A DNA stretch of 64,000 bases, taken from CF-167 sp963695195 (GTDB taxonomy: Bacteria > Chloroflexota > Limnocylindria > QHBO01). The notes under the pieces are model-generated. The model saw nothing but the letters and a program-made list of their open reading frames with translations, was not told the origin of the DNA and did not search any database. Made by a program: the position numbers and the translations under genes. This document shows positions 51,548-60,974 of this stretch, one piece after another; position 1 is the stretch's first letter, and each line of letters starts with the position of its first letter. Where the stretch lies: NCBI GenBank assembly GCA_963695195.1, contig CAVOGE010000007.1, positions 1-64,000 of the forward strand. The letters run 5' to 3'.

Positions 51548-51925
51548 ATGGGCGATGAGATCACCACCGTCCTCCGGCTGGTCAGCGAGGGGAAGCTGAG
51601 TCCCGAAGAGGCGGCGCCGATCATCGAGGCGCTCGGGCGGCAGAGCGCTCCTCCCCCATCGCCCGGTGTCCTGGCCGATGCCGCGAGGCCCCCCGGCGCT
51701 CCCGGCAAGGGCCGGCGCGTGCGCATCCAGGTGAGCGAGCACGGCCGCCGGGTCATCGACTTCCGCGTGCCGCTCGCCTTTGCCGCCATGGCCGCGCGTT
51801 CCGTGCCGGGGATCCCTGCGTCCTACGCAGAGCTCATCGAGCAGGCCGTCGAGACCGACCAGGTCGGAGCGATCGTAGATGCCGAGGACGATGACGGCGA
51901 CTCGATCCTGATCAGCGTGGAGTAG
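51548..51925 (+). CDS. Small protein with SHOCT-like N-terminus (125 aa)
   Basis: VLRLVSEGKLSPEEAAPIIE is the same helical 'SHOCT-like' element seen at the end of the DUF4097 protein. A Pro-rich linker and a C-terminal RRVRIQVSEHGRRVIDFRVP region follow. It resembles the N-terminal part of YvlB-type proteins. The start lies 1 bp after the previous stop. Confidence 0.7.
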   Translation: MGDEITTVLRLVSEGKLSPEEAAPIIEALGRQSAPPPSPGVLADAARPPGAPGKGRRVRIQVSEHGRRVIDFRVPLAFAAMAARSVPGIPASYAELIEQAVETDQVGAIVDAEDDDGDSILISVE

Positions 51926-51929
51926 CTCC

Positions 51930-53192
51930 GTGAAGCGAGGACTCCTGCGCCCCTTTGGCGTGCGCGATTTCCGTCTCCTTTTCTCCGGGGAGACCATCTC
52001 GGTCGTCGGCGACCAGTTCCACTTCGTGGCGCTCGCCTGGCTGACACTGCAGCTCACCGGCTCGGGCCTGGCGCTCGGTTCGGTGCTGATGGTGGCCGCC
52101 ATCCCACGCGGCGTCTTCATGCTCCTCGGCGGAGCGCTCTCGGACCGATTCTCGCCACGCAGCCTGATGCTCGGGTCGAACGCCATTCGCGCCGTACTGG
52201 TCGGGATCATCGCGGCGCTCGTGTTGACCGGTCGCGCCGAGCTGTGGCATCTCTTCGTCCTGGCCGGCATCTTCGGCGTGGTCGATGCGTTCTTCTACCC
52301 CGCCATCGGCGCGATCCTGCCGATGCTGGTCGACGAGGAGACGCTCCCGCCCGCCAACGCGGTGCTGCAGGGGAGTCAGCAGCTCGCCTCGCTCATCGGT
52401 CCGGCGGCGGCCGGGGTCCTCGTCGCACTGGTGAGCACCGGACCTGCCTTCGTCATCGACGCGTTCTCGTTCGCGCTCGCCAGCGTGGCGCTCTTCTTCA
52501 TTGTCGGCGGTCGCCGCGCGCCCGCCACAGACGGCCCCGGCGACGCGCAACCGGCACTGCTCTCCACCATCGGCGCCGGTCTCGGGTATGCCTGGCGGGA
52601 TCCGGCGATCCGCTCACTGATCGTGCTGAGCGCGGCATTGAACTTCGCGCTCACCGGGCCGATCACCGTCGGGATCCCCTACCTTGCCGACCAGCGCTTC
52701 GATGGTGGGGCTGCCGCCTTCGGGATCATCCTGTCGGGGTTTGGCGCCGGCGCACTGGCAGGTGCCCTGGTGGCCGGTTCGATCCCGCGGGTTCCACGCC
52801 TGGGCACGGTGCTGCTCATCGCCGTGATCGGCATGGGAGTTGCCGTTTCGATGATCGGCCTGTCGCCGAACGTACTGCTCGCCTTCGTTCTGCTGGCGAT
52901 CATCGGCCTGGGGGCGGGGTTCGGCAACGTGCACGTTGTGTCGTGGCTCCAGGCCCGGACCGCCGAAGAGATGCGAGGCAGGGTGATGAGCCTGGTCATG
53001 ATCGGTTCGGCCGGCCTGGTACCGGTCAGTTACGCCGTCTCCGGCGCAATCGTCGACTTCGGGGCGGTGACGCTCATGTTCGGGGTAGCGGGGGCGATCA
53101 TCATCGGCGCCTCGCTGGTGGCCATGGCCTGGGGGATGGGCGGCCTGCTCAACCACGAGCCGCTGGCGGAGCCGGTGGAGGTCGTCGCGTAG
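51930..53192 (+). CDS. MFS transporter (MFS_3/enterobactin-exporter type, 420 aa)
   Basis: Twelve membrane helices: FRLLFSGETISVVGDQFHFV, ALSDRFSPRSLMLGSNAIRA (motif A), VVDAFFYPAIGAILPMLVDE, LASLIGPAAAGVLVALVSTG and GFGNVHVVSWLQARTAEEMR. These are hallmarks of the MFS_3 group (efflux of siderophores or macrolides). GTG at 51930 follows the previous stop by 5 bp, so it is the last gene of the DUF2089 operon. Substrate unknown. Confidence 0.85.
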   Translation: MKRGLLRPFGVRDFRLLFSGETISVVGDQFHFVALAWLTLQLTGSGLALGSVLMVAAIPRGVFMLLGGALSDRFSPRSLMLGSNAIRAVLVGIIAALVLTGRAELWHLFVLAGIFGVVDAFFYPAIGAILPMLVDEETLPPANAVLQGSQQLASLIGPAAAGVLVALVSTGPAFVIDAFSFALASVALFFIVGGRRAPATDGPGDAQPALLSTIGAGLGYAWRDPAIRSLIVLSAALNFALTGPITVGIPYLADQRFDGGAAAFGIILSGFGAGALAGALVAGSIPRVPRLGTVLLIAVIGMGVAVSMIGLSPNVLLAFVLLAIIGLGAGFGNVHVVSWLQARTAEEMRGRVMSLVMIGSAGLVPVSYAVSGAIVDFGAVTLMFGVAGAIIIGASLVAMAWGMGGLLNHEPLAEPVEVVA

Positions 53193-53246
53193 GTCGAGCG
53201 GCTGGCGGTCACGCGGCGAGCGCATCGGTGCTGTAATACCCGCCGC

Positions 53247-55295
53247 ATGAATTCAAACCGTCCGCCGGCGCCCCGTGGTGAACCGGAGCGACCGCGGGTC
53301 GATCCCAACCTGCAGGTTCGCGAGCATCGCCGCGGACAACGGCCGGGTGACAGCTACGTCCGGATCGTGCGCCCCTTCGAAGAGGAGTTCGAGCACGAAG
53401 AGGGGCGGCTGGTGGCGACCGAGCGGACGATGCACGGGCGGACCGGCTGGCGACGATCGATGCGCGGGCTGCGCACCTTCCTGATCGGCAGGCCGATCTC
53501 GTCGGAGCACGAGCAGCACGAGCGACTGACGAAGGTCAAGGGACTGGCCATCTTCAGCAGCGACAACATCAGCTCCAGCGCGTACGGCCCCGAGGAGATC
53601 CTCCGCGTGCTGGCGCTGGCTGGCGCCGGCGCGCTGAGCCTGACGCTGCCGATTGCGGCCCTGATCATCGCGATGCTGGCGATCGTGACCATGTCGTACC
53701 GCCAGACGATCAAGGCGTATCCACTCGGGGCAAGCAGCTACCTGGTCGCCAGCGACAACCTCGGCGATCGAGCGGGTGTGCTGGCCGCCTCGGCGCTGCT
53801 GATCGGCTACGTCGTGACCGTGGCGGTATCGGTTTCGGCCGGCGTGGCGGCCATGACATCGATCGTGCCTGAGGTCTACCCCTACCGGGTGCTCGTCGCG
53901 GTGGTTGCGGTCGTGCTTCTGAGCGTGGGCAATCTGCGCGGCATTCGCGAATCGGGGTCCATCTTCATGGCGCCGACCTACCTGTACATCGTCACCATGC
54001 TCGGCATCCTCGGCTACGCCTTCTTCCGCAGCCTGACCGGTGACCTTCCGCCGTATGTTGCCCCGCCCGACTGGGCATTCGAGCATGGAACCCAGGCGCT
54101 CGGGCTCTTCCTGCTGCTGCGTGCCTTCTCCCAGGGTGCCGTCGCCCTGACCGGCGTCGAGGCGATCAGCGACGGGGTGCCAGCGTTCAAGCCGCCCGAG
54201 TGGCGCAACGCACGGACGACCCTGACCTGGGCGGCGATCATCTTCGGCGTCCTGTTCCTGGGGATCGCCTACCTGATCACCTCCCTGGGGATCATCCCCG
54301 ACCCGAGCGAGCAGCAGACGGTCCTCTCGCAGCTGGTGCGGCACGTGGTCGGCAACGGGCCGTTATTGATCCTTGCCCAGGTCGCGACCGCTCTGCTGCT
54401 GGTGCTCGCCGCCAACACCTCGTTCGCCGACTTCCCCCGGCTGTCGTCCTTCCTGGCGCGCGATGGGTTCATGCCACGCCAGTTCGGGTTCCGCGGCGAG
54501 CGGCTCGCGTTCACCACCGGGATCCTGGCGCTCGCCGGGTTGGCCATCCTCCTCCTGGTGTCGTTCAACGCCAGCGTCACCGGCCTCATCCCGCTCTACA
54601 CCCTGGGCGTCTTCCTGGCCTTCACGCTCTCACAGTCGGGCATGCTGCTGCGCTGGTGGAAGCGGCGGGAGACCGGCTGGCGCCCGGGGCTGGCGATCAA
54701 CGGCCTCGGCGCGGCGACCACCGCGGTCGTGGCGCTGGTGGTCGGCACGAGCAACTTCTTTCAGGGCTCGTGGATGGTGATCGTGCTGGTGCCGGCGCTG
54801 ATGGCCCTGCTGATGGGCATTCGCAGCCACTATCGGACCATGGCGCGACAGCTGGAGGCGACCGCGGCGGTGAGCGACGACATCGAACCCGACCCGATCG
54901 TGATCGTGCCGCTGGCTCGCCTTGACCGCCCGGCGCGTCGCGCGCTGGCCTTCGCGCGCACCATCTCGCCGCACGCCACCGCCGTGCACATCACCAACGA
55001 TCCGGCGACGGCCGACCAGCTGCGCGAGCACTGGGCCGAGCTGGGTGGACCCAAGGAGATGGAGCTGGTCGTGGTCGAGTCGCCGTACCGCGCGCTGATC
55101 GGTCCGCTGCTGCGCTACATGGACGCACTCCAGGCGATGCAGCCCGAGCGCGTCATCGTGGTGGTGCTGGCAGAAGTGGTGCCGCGCCACTGGTGGGAGA
55201 ACTTCCTGCACAACCAGACCAGCCTGCGCCTCAAGCTGCGCCTCTTCGGGCGCAAGAAGACGATCGTCGCCGACGTCCCGTTCCATCTCGACTGA
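53247..55295 (+). CDS. APC-family permease (682 aa)
   Basis: A long hydrophilic N-terminus (about 90 residues, RVRPFEEEFEH-like) precedes FSSDNISSSAYGPEEILRVL, the APC-family helix 1, then SYRQTIKAYPLGASSYLVAS, RAFSQGAVALTGVEAISDGV and DFPRLSSFLARDGFMPRQFG. The soluble C-terminus (DPIVIVPLARLDRPARRALA) is USP-like and may bind a nucleotide. This architecture is typical of bacterial APC permeases with a C-terminal USP-like domain. The substrate (amino acid or K+) cannot be decided. Confidence 0.85.
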   Translation: MNSNRPPAPRGEPERPRVDPNLQVREHRRGQRPGDSYVRIVRPFEEEFEHEEGRLVATERTMHGRTGWRRSMRGLRTFLIGRPISSEHEQHERLTKVKGLAIFSSDNISSSAYGPEEILRVLALAGAGALSLTLPIAALIIAMLAIVTMSYRQTIKAYPLGASSYLVASDNLGDRAGVLAASALLIGYVVTVAVSVSAGVAAMTSIVPEVYPYRVLVAVVAVVLLSVGNLRGIRESGSIFMAPTYLYIVTMLGILGYAFFRSLTGDLPPYVAPPDWAFEHGTQALGLFLLLRAFSQGAVALTGVEAISDGVPAFKPPEWRNARTTLTWAAIIFGVLFLGIAYLITSLGIIPDPSEQQTVLSQLVRHVVGNGPLLILAQVATALLLVLAANTSFADFPRLSSFLARDGFMPRQFGFRGERLAFTTGILALAGLAILLLVSFNASVTGLIPLYTLGVFLAFTLSQSGMLLRWWKRRETGWRPGLAINGLGAATTAVVALVVGTSNFFQGSWMVIVLVPALMALLMGIRSHYRTMARQLEATAAVSDDIEPDPIVIVPLARLDRPARRALAFARTISPHATAVHITNDPATADQLREHWAELGGPKEMELVVVESPYRALIGPLLRYMDALQAMQPERVIVVVLAEVVPRHWWENFLHNQTSLRLKLRLFGRKKTIVADVPFHLD

Positions 55296-55316
55296 ACGCT
55301 GGGACTACCGGGACCT

Positions 55317-56543
55317 CTACCTGACGATGTCGTACAGGTTCCACACCACGATGCCGTAGGCGTGCACCGCGACGCCGACCACCACCGCCGCGGTAAGACT
55401 CATCGATGCGCGCTCGCGATACGCCCAGCCAAGCAGGAGGAGGAGCAGCGGTACCGCGTCGAGGACGAAGCGGTACCCGAACTGCGCGAAGCCCCACGAT
55501 CCGTGGGTGATATCGGGCAGCAGCACCAGCGCTACCGCCAGCCAGGTCACCAGCACCGCCGGGCCGCGCGCTCGCACCGCCCAGAAGAGGAACGGCGCCG
55601 AAAGCGTCAGTGACAGCCCCGTCGTGAGCGGCACCAGGTACGGGAACGAATCGGTGAAGTCGAAGCTCTGCAGGAAGATCGCGTACAGGTGGCGTGGGAG
55701 GTAGCTGATCGACAGGAGCCCGTCGCGGAACCAGGGCTCATCGGTCACCAGTCCGTATTCGCCCGATGGGATGTGCGCGTAGCCGAAGTCGATCGGCGAA
55801 CCGAATCGGGACAGGTTGTACCAGCCGATCAGGATCGCCGGGACTGCCAGGCCGAGCAGCAGCAGGACCTGCGCCCGCGTCGGGCGCCATCGGTCCCGGT
55901 AGAGGTAGAGCAGCAGGGGAAGTGCCAGGCCGGTCGGCAGCCGGCTGCCGGCCGCCAGTCCAAGGGCGAGCCCGGCCAGGATCGGCCACCGTCGGTCGAC
56001 CGCCAGGACCAGTGTCAGCAGGAGGAAGAAGGTCGCCACCACCTGCGCGTAGTGATGCGTGCCCGCCATGCCGGCGACCCACCAGTGGGTGGTGAAGGCG
56101 AAGCCGACGGTCAGGATCTGCCTCGGCCCAAACGCGACACCGATGCGCCCCAGCAGCCGCCAGGCGAGCCAGACGCTGGCCGTGCCGAAGATGCTGGCCA
56201 TCAGGTTCGGCGGGACCGCGGTTGCGCCGTCGCCCAGCAGGTTGAAGAGCGCGACGACCGGGACGAGCGTCAATGCCGGAACGGGCGGGAATGGCGAGTA
56301 CTGCGCGCCGGAGCCATCCGGTACCGGCACCAGCTCGAACCATGGCAGGTCATGCGGGATCGAGAGGCGGCCATGCAGGAACGCATCGGCCAACGGGACG
56401 AACGAGTCGCCCCCGGCGCCGGTGGGGCCGGTCAGCCAGTAGGCGACGAAGGCCAACGCGGTGAGGATGAGCCCGGCCGCCGTTTCCGGCGTGGCCCAGG
56501 CGGCCGTGATGCGGGCGCGCGCGGATCCGATCTCGGCGGTCAC
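55317..56543 (-). CDS. GT-C-type membrane protein (408 aa)
   Basis: About ten membrane helices. GAGGDSFVPLADAFLHGRLS contains an acidic pair in the first periplasmic loop as in GT-C glycosyltransferases; YSPFPPVPALTLVPVVALFN and GTHHYAQVVATFFLLLTLVL follow, and the C-terminal half holds LAAGSRLPTGLALPLLLYLY. The pattern fits dolichol-phosphate-mannosyltransferase-like polyprenyl-linked sugar transferases. Not assigned further. Confidence 0.7.
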   Translation of the reverse strand: MTAEIGSARARITAAWATPETAAGLILTALAFVAYWLTGPTGAGGDSFVPLADAFLHGRLSIPHDLPWFELVPVPDGSGAQYSPFPPVPALTLVPVVALFNLLGDGATAVPPNLMASIFGTASVWLAWRLLGRIGVAFGPRQILTVGFAFTTHWWVAGMAGTHHYAQVVATFFLLLTLVLAVDRRWPILAGLALGLAAGSRLPTGLALPLLLYLYRDRWRPTRAQVLLLLGLAVPAILIGWYNLSRFGSPIDFGYAHIPSGEYGLVTDEPWFRDGLLSISYLPRHLYAIFLQSFDFTDSFPYLVPLTTGLSLTLSAPFLFWAVRARGPAVLVTWLAVALVLLPDITHGSWGFAQFGYRFVLDAVPLLLLLLGWAYRERASMSLTAAVVVGVAVHAYGIVVWNLYDIVR

Positions 56544-56566
56544 GCGCGCAGTCTAGGATGCGCACC

Positions 56567-56950
56567 ATGAATACCGCGCTGTGGATCGTTCAGGGCCTTC
56601 TGGCGGTGACCTTCCTGGCGCACGCGGTGATCAAGTTCACGCTGCCTGATGGACTGCCCGACATGCTCGGCTGGGTCTACGACATCCCACGCGCGCAGAA
56701 CGTGGTGATTGGCGTGCTCGAGCTGCTCGGGGCGATCGGGGTCGTCCTCCCCGCCGTGGCTCGCATCCGACGTGAGCTCGTGGTCTGGGCGGCCGTGGGG
56801 CTGATGCTGACCATGGTCGGCGCGGCAATCTTCCATCTCACCCGAGGGGAGATGAGCTCGATCCCGATCAACGTGGTGACCTTCGCGATGGCGGCGTTCG
56901 TGGCGTACGGACGTCGCGCATGGGCGTTCCCCTCCATGGCTCCGCGCTAG
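56567..56950 (+). CDS. DoxX-family membrane protein (127 aa)
   Basis: NTALWIVQGLLAVTFLAHAV, KFTLPDGLPDMLGWVYDIPR, LELLGAIGVVLPAVARIRRE and AVGLMLTMVGAAIFHLTRGE are the four helices of DoxX/SURF4-type proteins, including the conserved G.....K.....P..........E..G..G..L...... pattern. ATG at 56567 has AGGATG upstream. Usually linked to redox or sulfur metabolism; here no such neighbour. Confidence 0.82.
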   Translation: MNTALWIVQGLLAVTFLAHAVIKFTLPDGLPDMLGWVYDIPRAQNVVIGVLELLGAIGVVLPAVARIRRELVVWAAVGLMLTMVGAAIFHLTRGEMSSIPINVVTFAMAAFVAYGRRAWAFPSMAPR

Positions 56951-57147
56951 GGAAACTTCCCGCGGAGGGCACCGCCCACGCTGGCGACCGTGCCAACTGC
57001 CCCGCATCGACCCCTGTCATCAGACCCCTGCACACCGGGACGGCGGACCACCGAATGGGGCCACCGGTTACATGTGCCTGGCCTACCACTCCACCGACCA
57101 TGGGGACAGTCATTCAACTACGTTCCCGAATCGAAAGGTGGAGACAA

Positions 57148-57831
57148 GTGGTTTCACGTTTGAAGGGGCTCGGCATCGCCCTCGCGGTCATTGGCCTGGT
57201 ATTCATCGCGGGTGGCGCCTACGCGTACCTGCGAGTCCAGGACGGGACCAAGTCGCTCAACGCGTTCAGCGCCGCGCAGAACGTCACCCTCAGCTACAAC
57301 GAGGACGGCCAGCTGGTCGACCGCGGCGAGACCGCGGGTGCCGACGCCATCATGTCGCTGCTCAAGGACGACTGGGGCTACGCGGTCGACACTGCGGAAC
57401 TGGATCCCAATGACCCGGTCGTCAACACAGGATCCGAGTACATGTTCCAGATGGCGACGGTCGCCTATCACACCCTCCACGGCACGCAGACGATCGTGCT
57501 GACCGAGGACAAGGAGTACAACGGCGAGGTCTTCCCCGCTGGTACGTACGAGTTCGCGGTCGACGGTCGCTACTGGACCGCATTCGACCGGCAGCACCCG
57601 CTCGAGGGCCCCGCCCGCGCGCAGGCCTGGACCGGGACTGCTCACGGGCTGATCGCCGAGCTCGGCGTCGGCACCGTGACGGCGTCGACGCTCCAGCTGG
57701 GTCTGGGCGTGGCCGGCGCAATCGCAGGCATGGGCGGCGCCTTCTTCCTGACCGGCATCGGCCTGGTCTGGGCGACTCGCCCCGAAGAGGCAGCGGTACG
57801 CGCGACCGAGCGAGCGACCGTCAGGGCGTAA
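57148..57831 (+). CDS. Membrane-anchored protein, two-helix hairpin (227 aa)
   Basis: One N-terminal helix (GLGIALAVIGLVFIAGGAYA) and one C-terminal helix (LQLGLGVAGAIAGMGGAFFL-TG) flank a soluble domain with LSYNEDGQLVDRGETAGADA, YMFQMATVAYHTLHGTQTIV and VFPAGTYEFAVDGRYWTAFD. The GTG at 57148 follows GAAAGGTGGAGACAA. The family is not named; similar proteins occur in Chloroflexota-like genomes. A strong hairpin lies just downstream. Confidence 0.65.
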   Translation: MVSRLKGLGIALAVIGLVFIAGGAYAYLRVQDGTKSLNAFSAAQNVTLSYNEDGQLVDRGETAGADAIMSLLKDDWGYAVDTAELDPNDPVVNTGSEYMFQMATVAYHTLHGTQTIVLTEDKEYNGEVFPAGTYEFAVDGRYWTAFDRQHPLEGPARAQAWTGTAHGLIAELGVGTVTASTLQLGLGVAGAIAGMGGAFFLTGIGLVWATRPEEAAVRATERATVRA

Positions 57832-57866
57832 CCCTCATCGGGCACCAGCCCGAACCCCAAGGGAAC

Positions 57867-57900
57867 GCGAAGAGCCTGTCCTCGCGGACAGGCTCTTCGC
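57867..57900. terminator. Strong hairpin between convergent genes
   Basis: GCGAAGAGCCTGTCC at 57867-57881 and GGACAGGCTCTTCGC at 57886-57900 pair perfectly (15 bp) around a 4-nt loop. It is centred between the two converging 3' ends. A short TTGGGT follows on the plus side, so the T-run is weak, but the stem is very stable. Confidence 0.75.
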
Positions 57901-57921
57901 TTGGGTCGCCGGAGACCGCCG

Positions 57922-58506
57922 TTAGAGCCCCTCCCGCGGATGTGCCAGGCCCTTCCAGTACCGCCGCAATCGCTCGGCGGCATCGTGCTCGGCGTGCGCC
58001 AGCGCGGCGCGGCACCAACCGTTCCAGGCGAGCACGGCCAGCAGCCACGAGGCGATCGTCAGCGGAATGATGATCCCCACGGTAACGAATATCTCGCGCG
58101 GGGAGGTCAGGTGGTGGTGAACGAGTACGACGGCGACCGAGGCGAGCCAGCCAACCGCCATGAACGCGGACACGCCACGCGCAAAGCGAACGAGCGAGGC
58201 GTCGACCTCGGCGGCTCGCCCCCAGACATCGGCTTCGCGAGGAGCCGGCCGTAGCATCAGGGTGACCGCCGTCAGCGCCGCAAACAAGGTCCACCCGACC
58301 GGAAGCAGGAAGTGAAAGGCGGTGTGGAACGGCAGATCCAATCGAAGGATGAGCGGCACACTCGCCGATGCGGCGACGAGGCTGAGCCCGATCAGCGCTC
58401 TCACGATGATCCCGTTCAACGCGGCGAGCACCGGGGCCTGCGTGAAACTCCGCGGATCGTTTCCGCCGCTCGAATCAGCTGTGGTCACGTGCGCACGCTC
58501 ACCCAT
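57922..58506 (-). CDS. Integral membrane protein (194 aa)
   Basis: Hydrophobic helices: GIIVRALIGLSLVAASASVP, FHFLLPVGWTLFAALTAVTL, VSAFMAVGWLASVAVVLVHH and IFVTVGIIIPLTIASWLLAV. A short charged C-terminus follows. No family recognised; it converges on the gene above. Confidence 0.6.
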   Translation of the reverse strand: MGERAHVTTADSSGGNDPRSFTQAPVLAALNGIIVRALIGLSLVAASASVPLILRLDLPFHTAFHFLLPVGWTLFAALTAVTLMLRPAPREADVWGRAAEVDASLVRFARGVSAFMAVGWLASVAVVLVHHHLTSPREIFVTVGIIIPLTIASWLLAVLAWNGWCRAALAHAEHDAAERLRRYWKGLAHPREGL

Positions 58507-58627
58507 ACGACGTCGCGCGCACAGTCTAGACCCGCGCCCGCTCAGGGTCGAGTGTTGTGGTTCAGGTGAAACACGTTATGCGGACCGAACCGGCGTTACA
58601 GCTCGAATGGGGCGGGCGAATGGACGG

Positions 58628-60670
58628 TCAGGGACCGTCGACCGTCACGATCGACTCGACGACGAAGCGCTGCTGGCAATCTCGCCGAACGGTGATCTGC
58701 GATTCCAATAGGTGCTGCGAGAACATGGCGAGTGGCGTGCGGGCGCAGCTCGCTGAGGCCTGGTCCCGGAAATGCCCGACGACCTCGACCCACGATTCCT
58801 GTCGGAGAGCAGCAGGATCCACCCCTGGTGGAAGGTACAGGGGCAGACTCTCTGGAAAGTAGTCCTCCCGCAACGCTCGCGATCCGGCTGGCGCGATGTA
58901 CCCCCCGGCATAGGTCCCGGCCAACCACCCCGGCTCGGCGATGGGCCAACAGCAGCCGCCGAGTCCCTCGATGAACGGAACCCAACCGCGGATGGTCAGC
59001 GATGCGTCGCCGAAGCATCGCTCGGCAAATGGTCCAAGGTAGATCAGTTGGATGGTGGAGACCTCGTCGGCAGGTGGACACGGCGGGTAGGCGGTGAGTG
59101 CAATCGGCTCGCCAACCGGGGCCCAGGCCTGACCGTCGGCAGATCGGTAGAGCTGCTGGCCCGCACCGTCCAAGGCTCGACCGACTTGAGCCCATCCGAG
59201 CGGTCCCCAGGGTAGTTGGCCCGCGCCCTCGGCAGCGGTTCCCACGGCGACCCAGCCCGCGGATCCCCAGGCCGGCTCCGGACCGATCGAGCCGCCGAGC
59301 GTGTTCGCCGATGCGTTCACTCGCTGCCAGGAGGCACCGTCGGCGGATCGCCAGAGCGCGGGAACCAGGGCACGGGAATCCCATCCGAGCGCGATCAGAC
59401 TGTCCGCCCCCTGGCTGATGTTTTCGACCAGCAGCCCATCGGCGAATGGCGTCGGCAGCGGGTCCCAGGCCACCGCGCCGGAAGCGGTCAGGGTCCCCCG
59501 CCGCAGATACGAATGGCCGTCGGCACCGTCTGCGGGGCCCGACCGGAGGACAACCAGCAGCCGATTGCCGACCAACTCCACGTCAGAGATCCAAGCCTCC
59601 GAGTCGGCACTCTCCAGCGCAACCCAATTCGATCCATTCGTTGACGCCCACATCGTTCCGGCGCCAACCTGGCCCCGAGCGAATGCCACGTAGCCCGCCT
59701 CCGACGACTCAAGGCGATCAGGCCATACGTAGTCGTCTCGACCCGTAGGAATGTCGACGGGCTCGCTCCACGTCCTGCCGTCGGCTGATCGTCGTGCCTG
59801 GTTCTCCCCGAGCACGATCCAGCCTGCAGGGCCGTAGGCGATCACGCTCGAGACGACCTGTGGACCCGCCTCCCAGGTTCGCCCGTCGCTGGAGAAGAAC
59901 GCGAGCTCGACCCCTGGATATCCGACGGTTAGGGCGACCCAACCGGTCGCGCCGGCGGCGACGTCGGTCACACTGCCGGAGAGGCCTTCGGCCGCATCCA
60001 CCCACGTGACGCCATCGTTCGACGCCAGCAGCAGTGGCGCATCCCCTCCCTCGTAGGGCAGGTAGTCGAGATCGCCGGCGTTCCCGTAGGCGAGGTAGCT
60101 GCTGCCGTTCGATGCGATGCCGTCCACCCTGGTGAGATAGGACTTCCAGGGTGTCGGGGTGCTCAGCAGATACGGAGCCGCCTGCGGACCGACGTTTGCG
60201 AAGCCGACGACGCCATCCGCGGCGATCCGTGCCCAGGTTCCGGGCGCTTCGCCCCCCTCGATGACCAGCGCGAGATCGCCCGCATCAAGCCGACCGACGG
60301 ATGGATGCTCGACCCCGGGGCCAGACCGAACGTTAAGGCCGTTCACCGTCGACACGGCCCAGATGGACGAGTAGAGGAATGTCCCGCCGGGCGGCACTGG
60401 CGGCTCCGACGTCGTAGGCCCCGCCGATGCAGAGGGGTCCGTCGACGGCTCCGACGAGGCGGACGTCCCAGGCGATGCTGTCAGACCCGGGGTCGGAGTT
60501 GGACCTACCTCCGCTGCCGGGAGCCGATCCGTGAAGATCGCCCACCCCAAGCCCAGCGCGATGGCAAACAGTGCGAGCGCGGAAACCGCAATGCCCAAGC
60601 CGGCGGCGCGTGGATGGCTGGTGACCCAGGCCGCAGTGCGAGCCCTGAACGACGTCGGATCGGTCCGCAT
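58628..60670 (-). CDS. Surface protein with SH3-like and Asp-box repeats (680 aa)
   Basis: The N-terminal helix AGLGIAVSALALFAIALGLG anchors the protein. A Ser/Thr/Pro linker (residues 55-95) and an SH3-like segment (VNGLNVRSGPGVEHPSVGRL) follow. Then come repeated Asp-box units: ASNDGVTWVDA, SSDGRTWEAG, RSADGRTWSEP, STNGSNWVAL, RSADGASWQRV and RSADGQAWAPV. These form a beta-propeller like sialidase or BNR proteins. The C-terminal domain has CPPADEVSTIQLIYLGPFAE with several Cys. Probably extracellular; ligand unknown. Shares the SH3-like segment with the lipoprotein at 31.5 kb. Confidence 0.8.
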   Translation of the reverse strand: MRTDPTSFRARTAAWVTSHPRAAGLGIAVSALALFAIALGLGWAIFTDRLPAAEVGPTPTPGLTASPGTSASSEPSTDPSASAGPTTSEPPVPPGGTFLYSSIWAVSTVNGLNVRSGPGVEHPSVGRLDAGDLALVIEGGEAPGTWARIAADGVVGFANVGPQAAPYLLSTPTPWKSYLTRVDGIASNGSSYLAYGNAGDLDYLPYEGGDAPLLLASNDGVTWVDAAEGLSGSVTDVAAGATGWVALTVGYPGVELAFFSSDGRTWEAGPQVVSSVIAYGPAGWIVLGENQARRSADGRTWSEPVDIPTGRDDYVWPDRLESSEAGYVAFARGQVGAGTMWASTNGSNWVALESADSEAWISDVELVGNRLLVVLRSGPADGADGHSYLRRGTLTASGAVAWDPLPTPFADGLLVENISQGADSLIALGWDSRALVPALWRSADGASWQRVNASANTLGGSIGPEPAWGSAGWVAVGTAAEGAGQLPWGPLGWAQVGRALDGAGQQLYRSADGQAWAPVGEPIALTAYPPCPPADEVSTIQLIYLGPFAERCFGDASLTIRGWVPFIEGLGGCCWPIAEPGWLAGTYAGGYIAPAGSRALREDYFPESLPLYLPPGVDPAALRQESWVEVVGHFRDQASASCARTPLAMFSQHLLESQITVRRDCQQRFVVESIVTVDGP

Positions 60671-60787
60671 GCCCGCATCCTACGGCCGAGGACTGCGGTC
60701 AGACTACGGAAGCGAATCTCCCGCGATGCGGCGGCCCCGACGCAAAGGACACGCGAACCGCGAACTGTCAGCGTCGAGCGTTGTGGT

Positions 60788-60863
60788 TGGCGCGCCCGGC
60801 AGGAATCGAACCCGCGACCTGATGGTCCGAAGCCATCCGCTCTGTCCGCTGAGCTACGGGCGC
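60788..60863 (-). tRNA. tRNA-Arg, anticodon TCG
   Basis: Minus strand: acceptor GCGCCCG pairs with CGGGCGC, D-arm GCTC..GAGC, anticodon stem GATGG/CCATC with loop CTTCGGA (anticodon TCG, CGA codons), T-arm GCGGG TTCGATT CCTGC, discriminator G and an encoded CCA. 76 nt, all stems complete. Confidence 0.97.
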
Positions 60864-60974
60864 CCGGCGGTCATTGTACGGGCATGGCTCCGCTGCGACC
60901 GCGCGAGCGATTGTCGTTCCGGTGAACTGGCTCACCGCAGTCTGACCGCAGTGGAGCGAAGGTAGGCTCCGCCC

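Noticed and set aside
57867..57900. A second dispersed hairpin family member
   Set aside because: Its stem GCGAAGAGCCTGTCC does not match the TGTCAGG family or the TIR elements; its place between converging genes fits a simple terminator.
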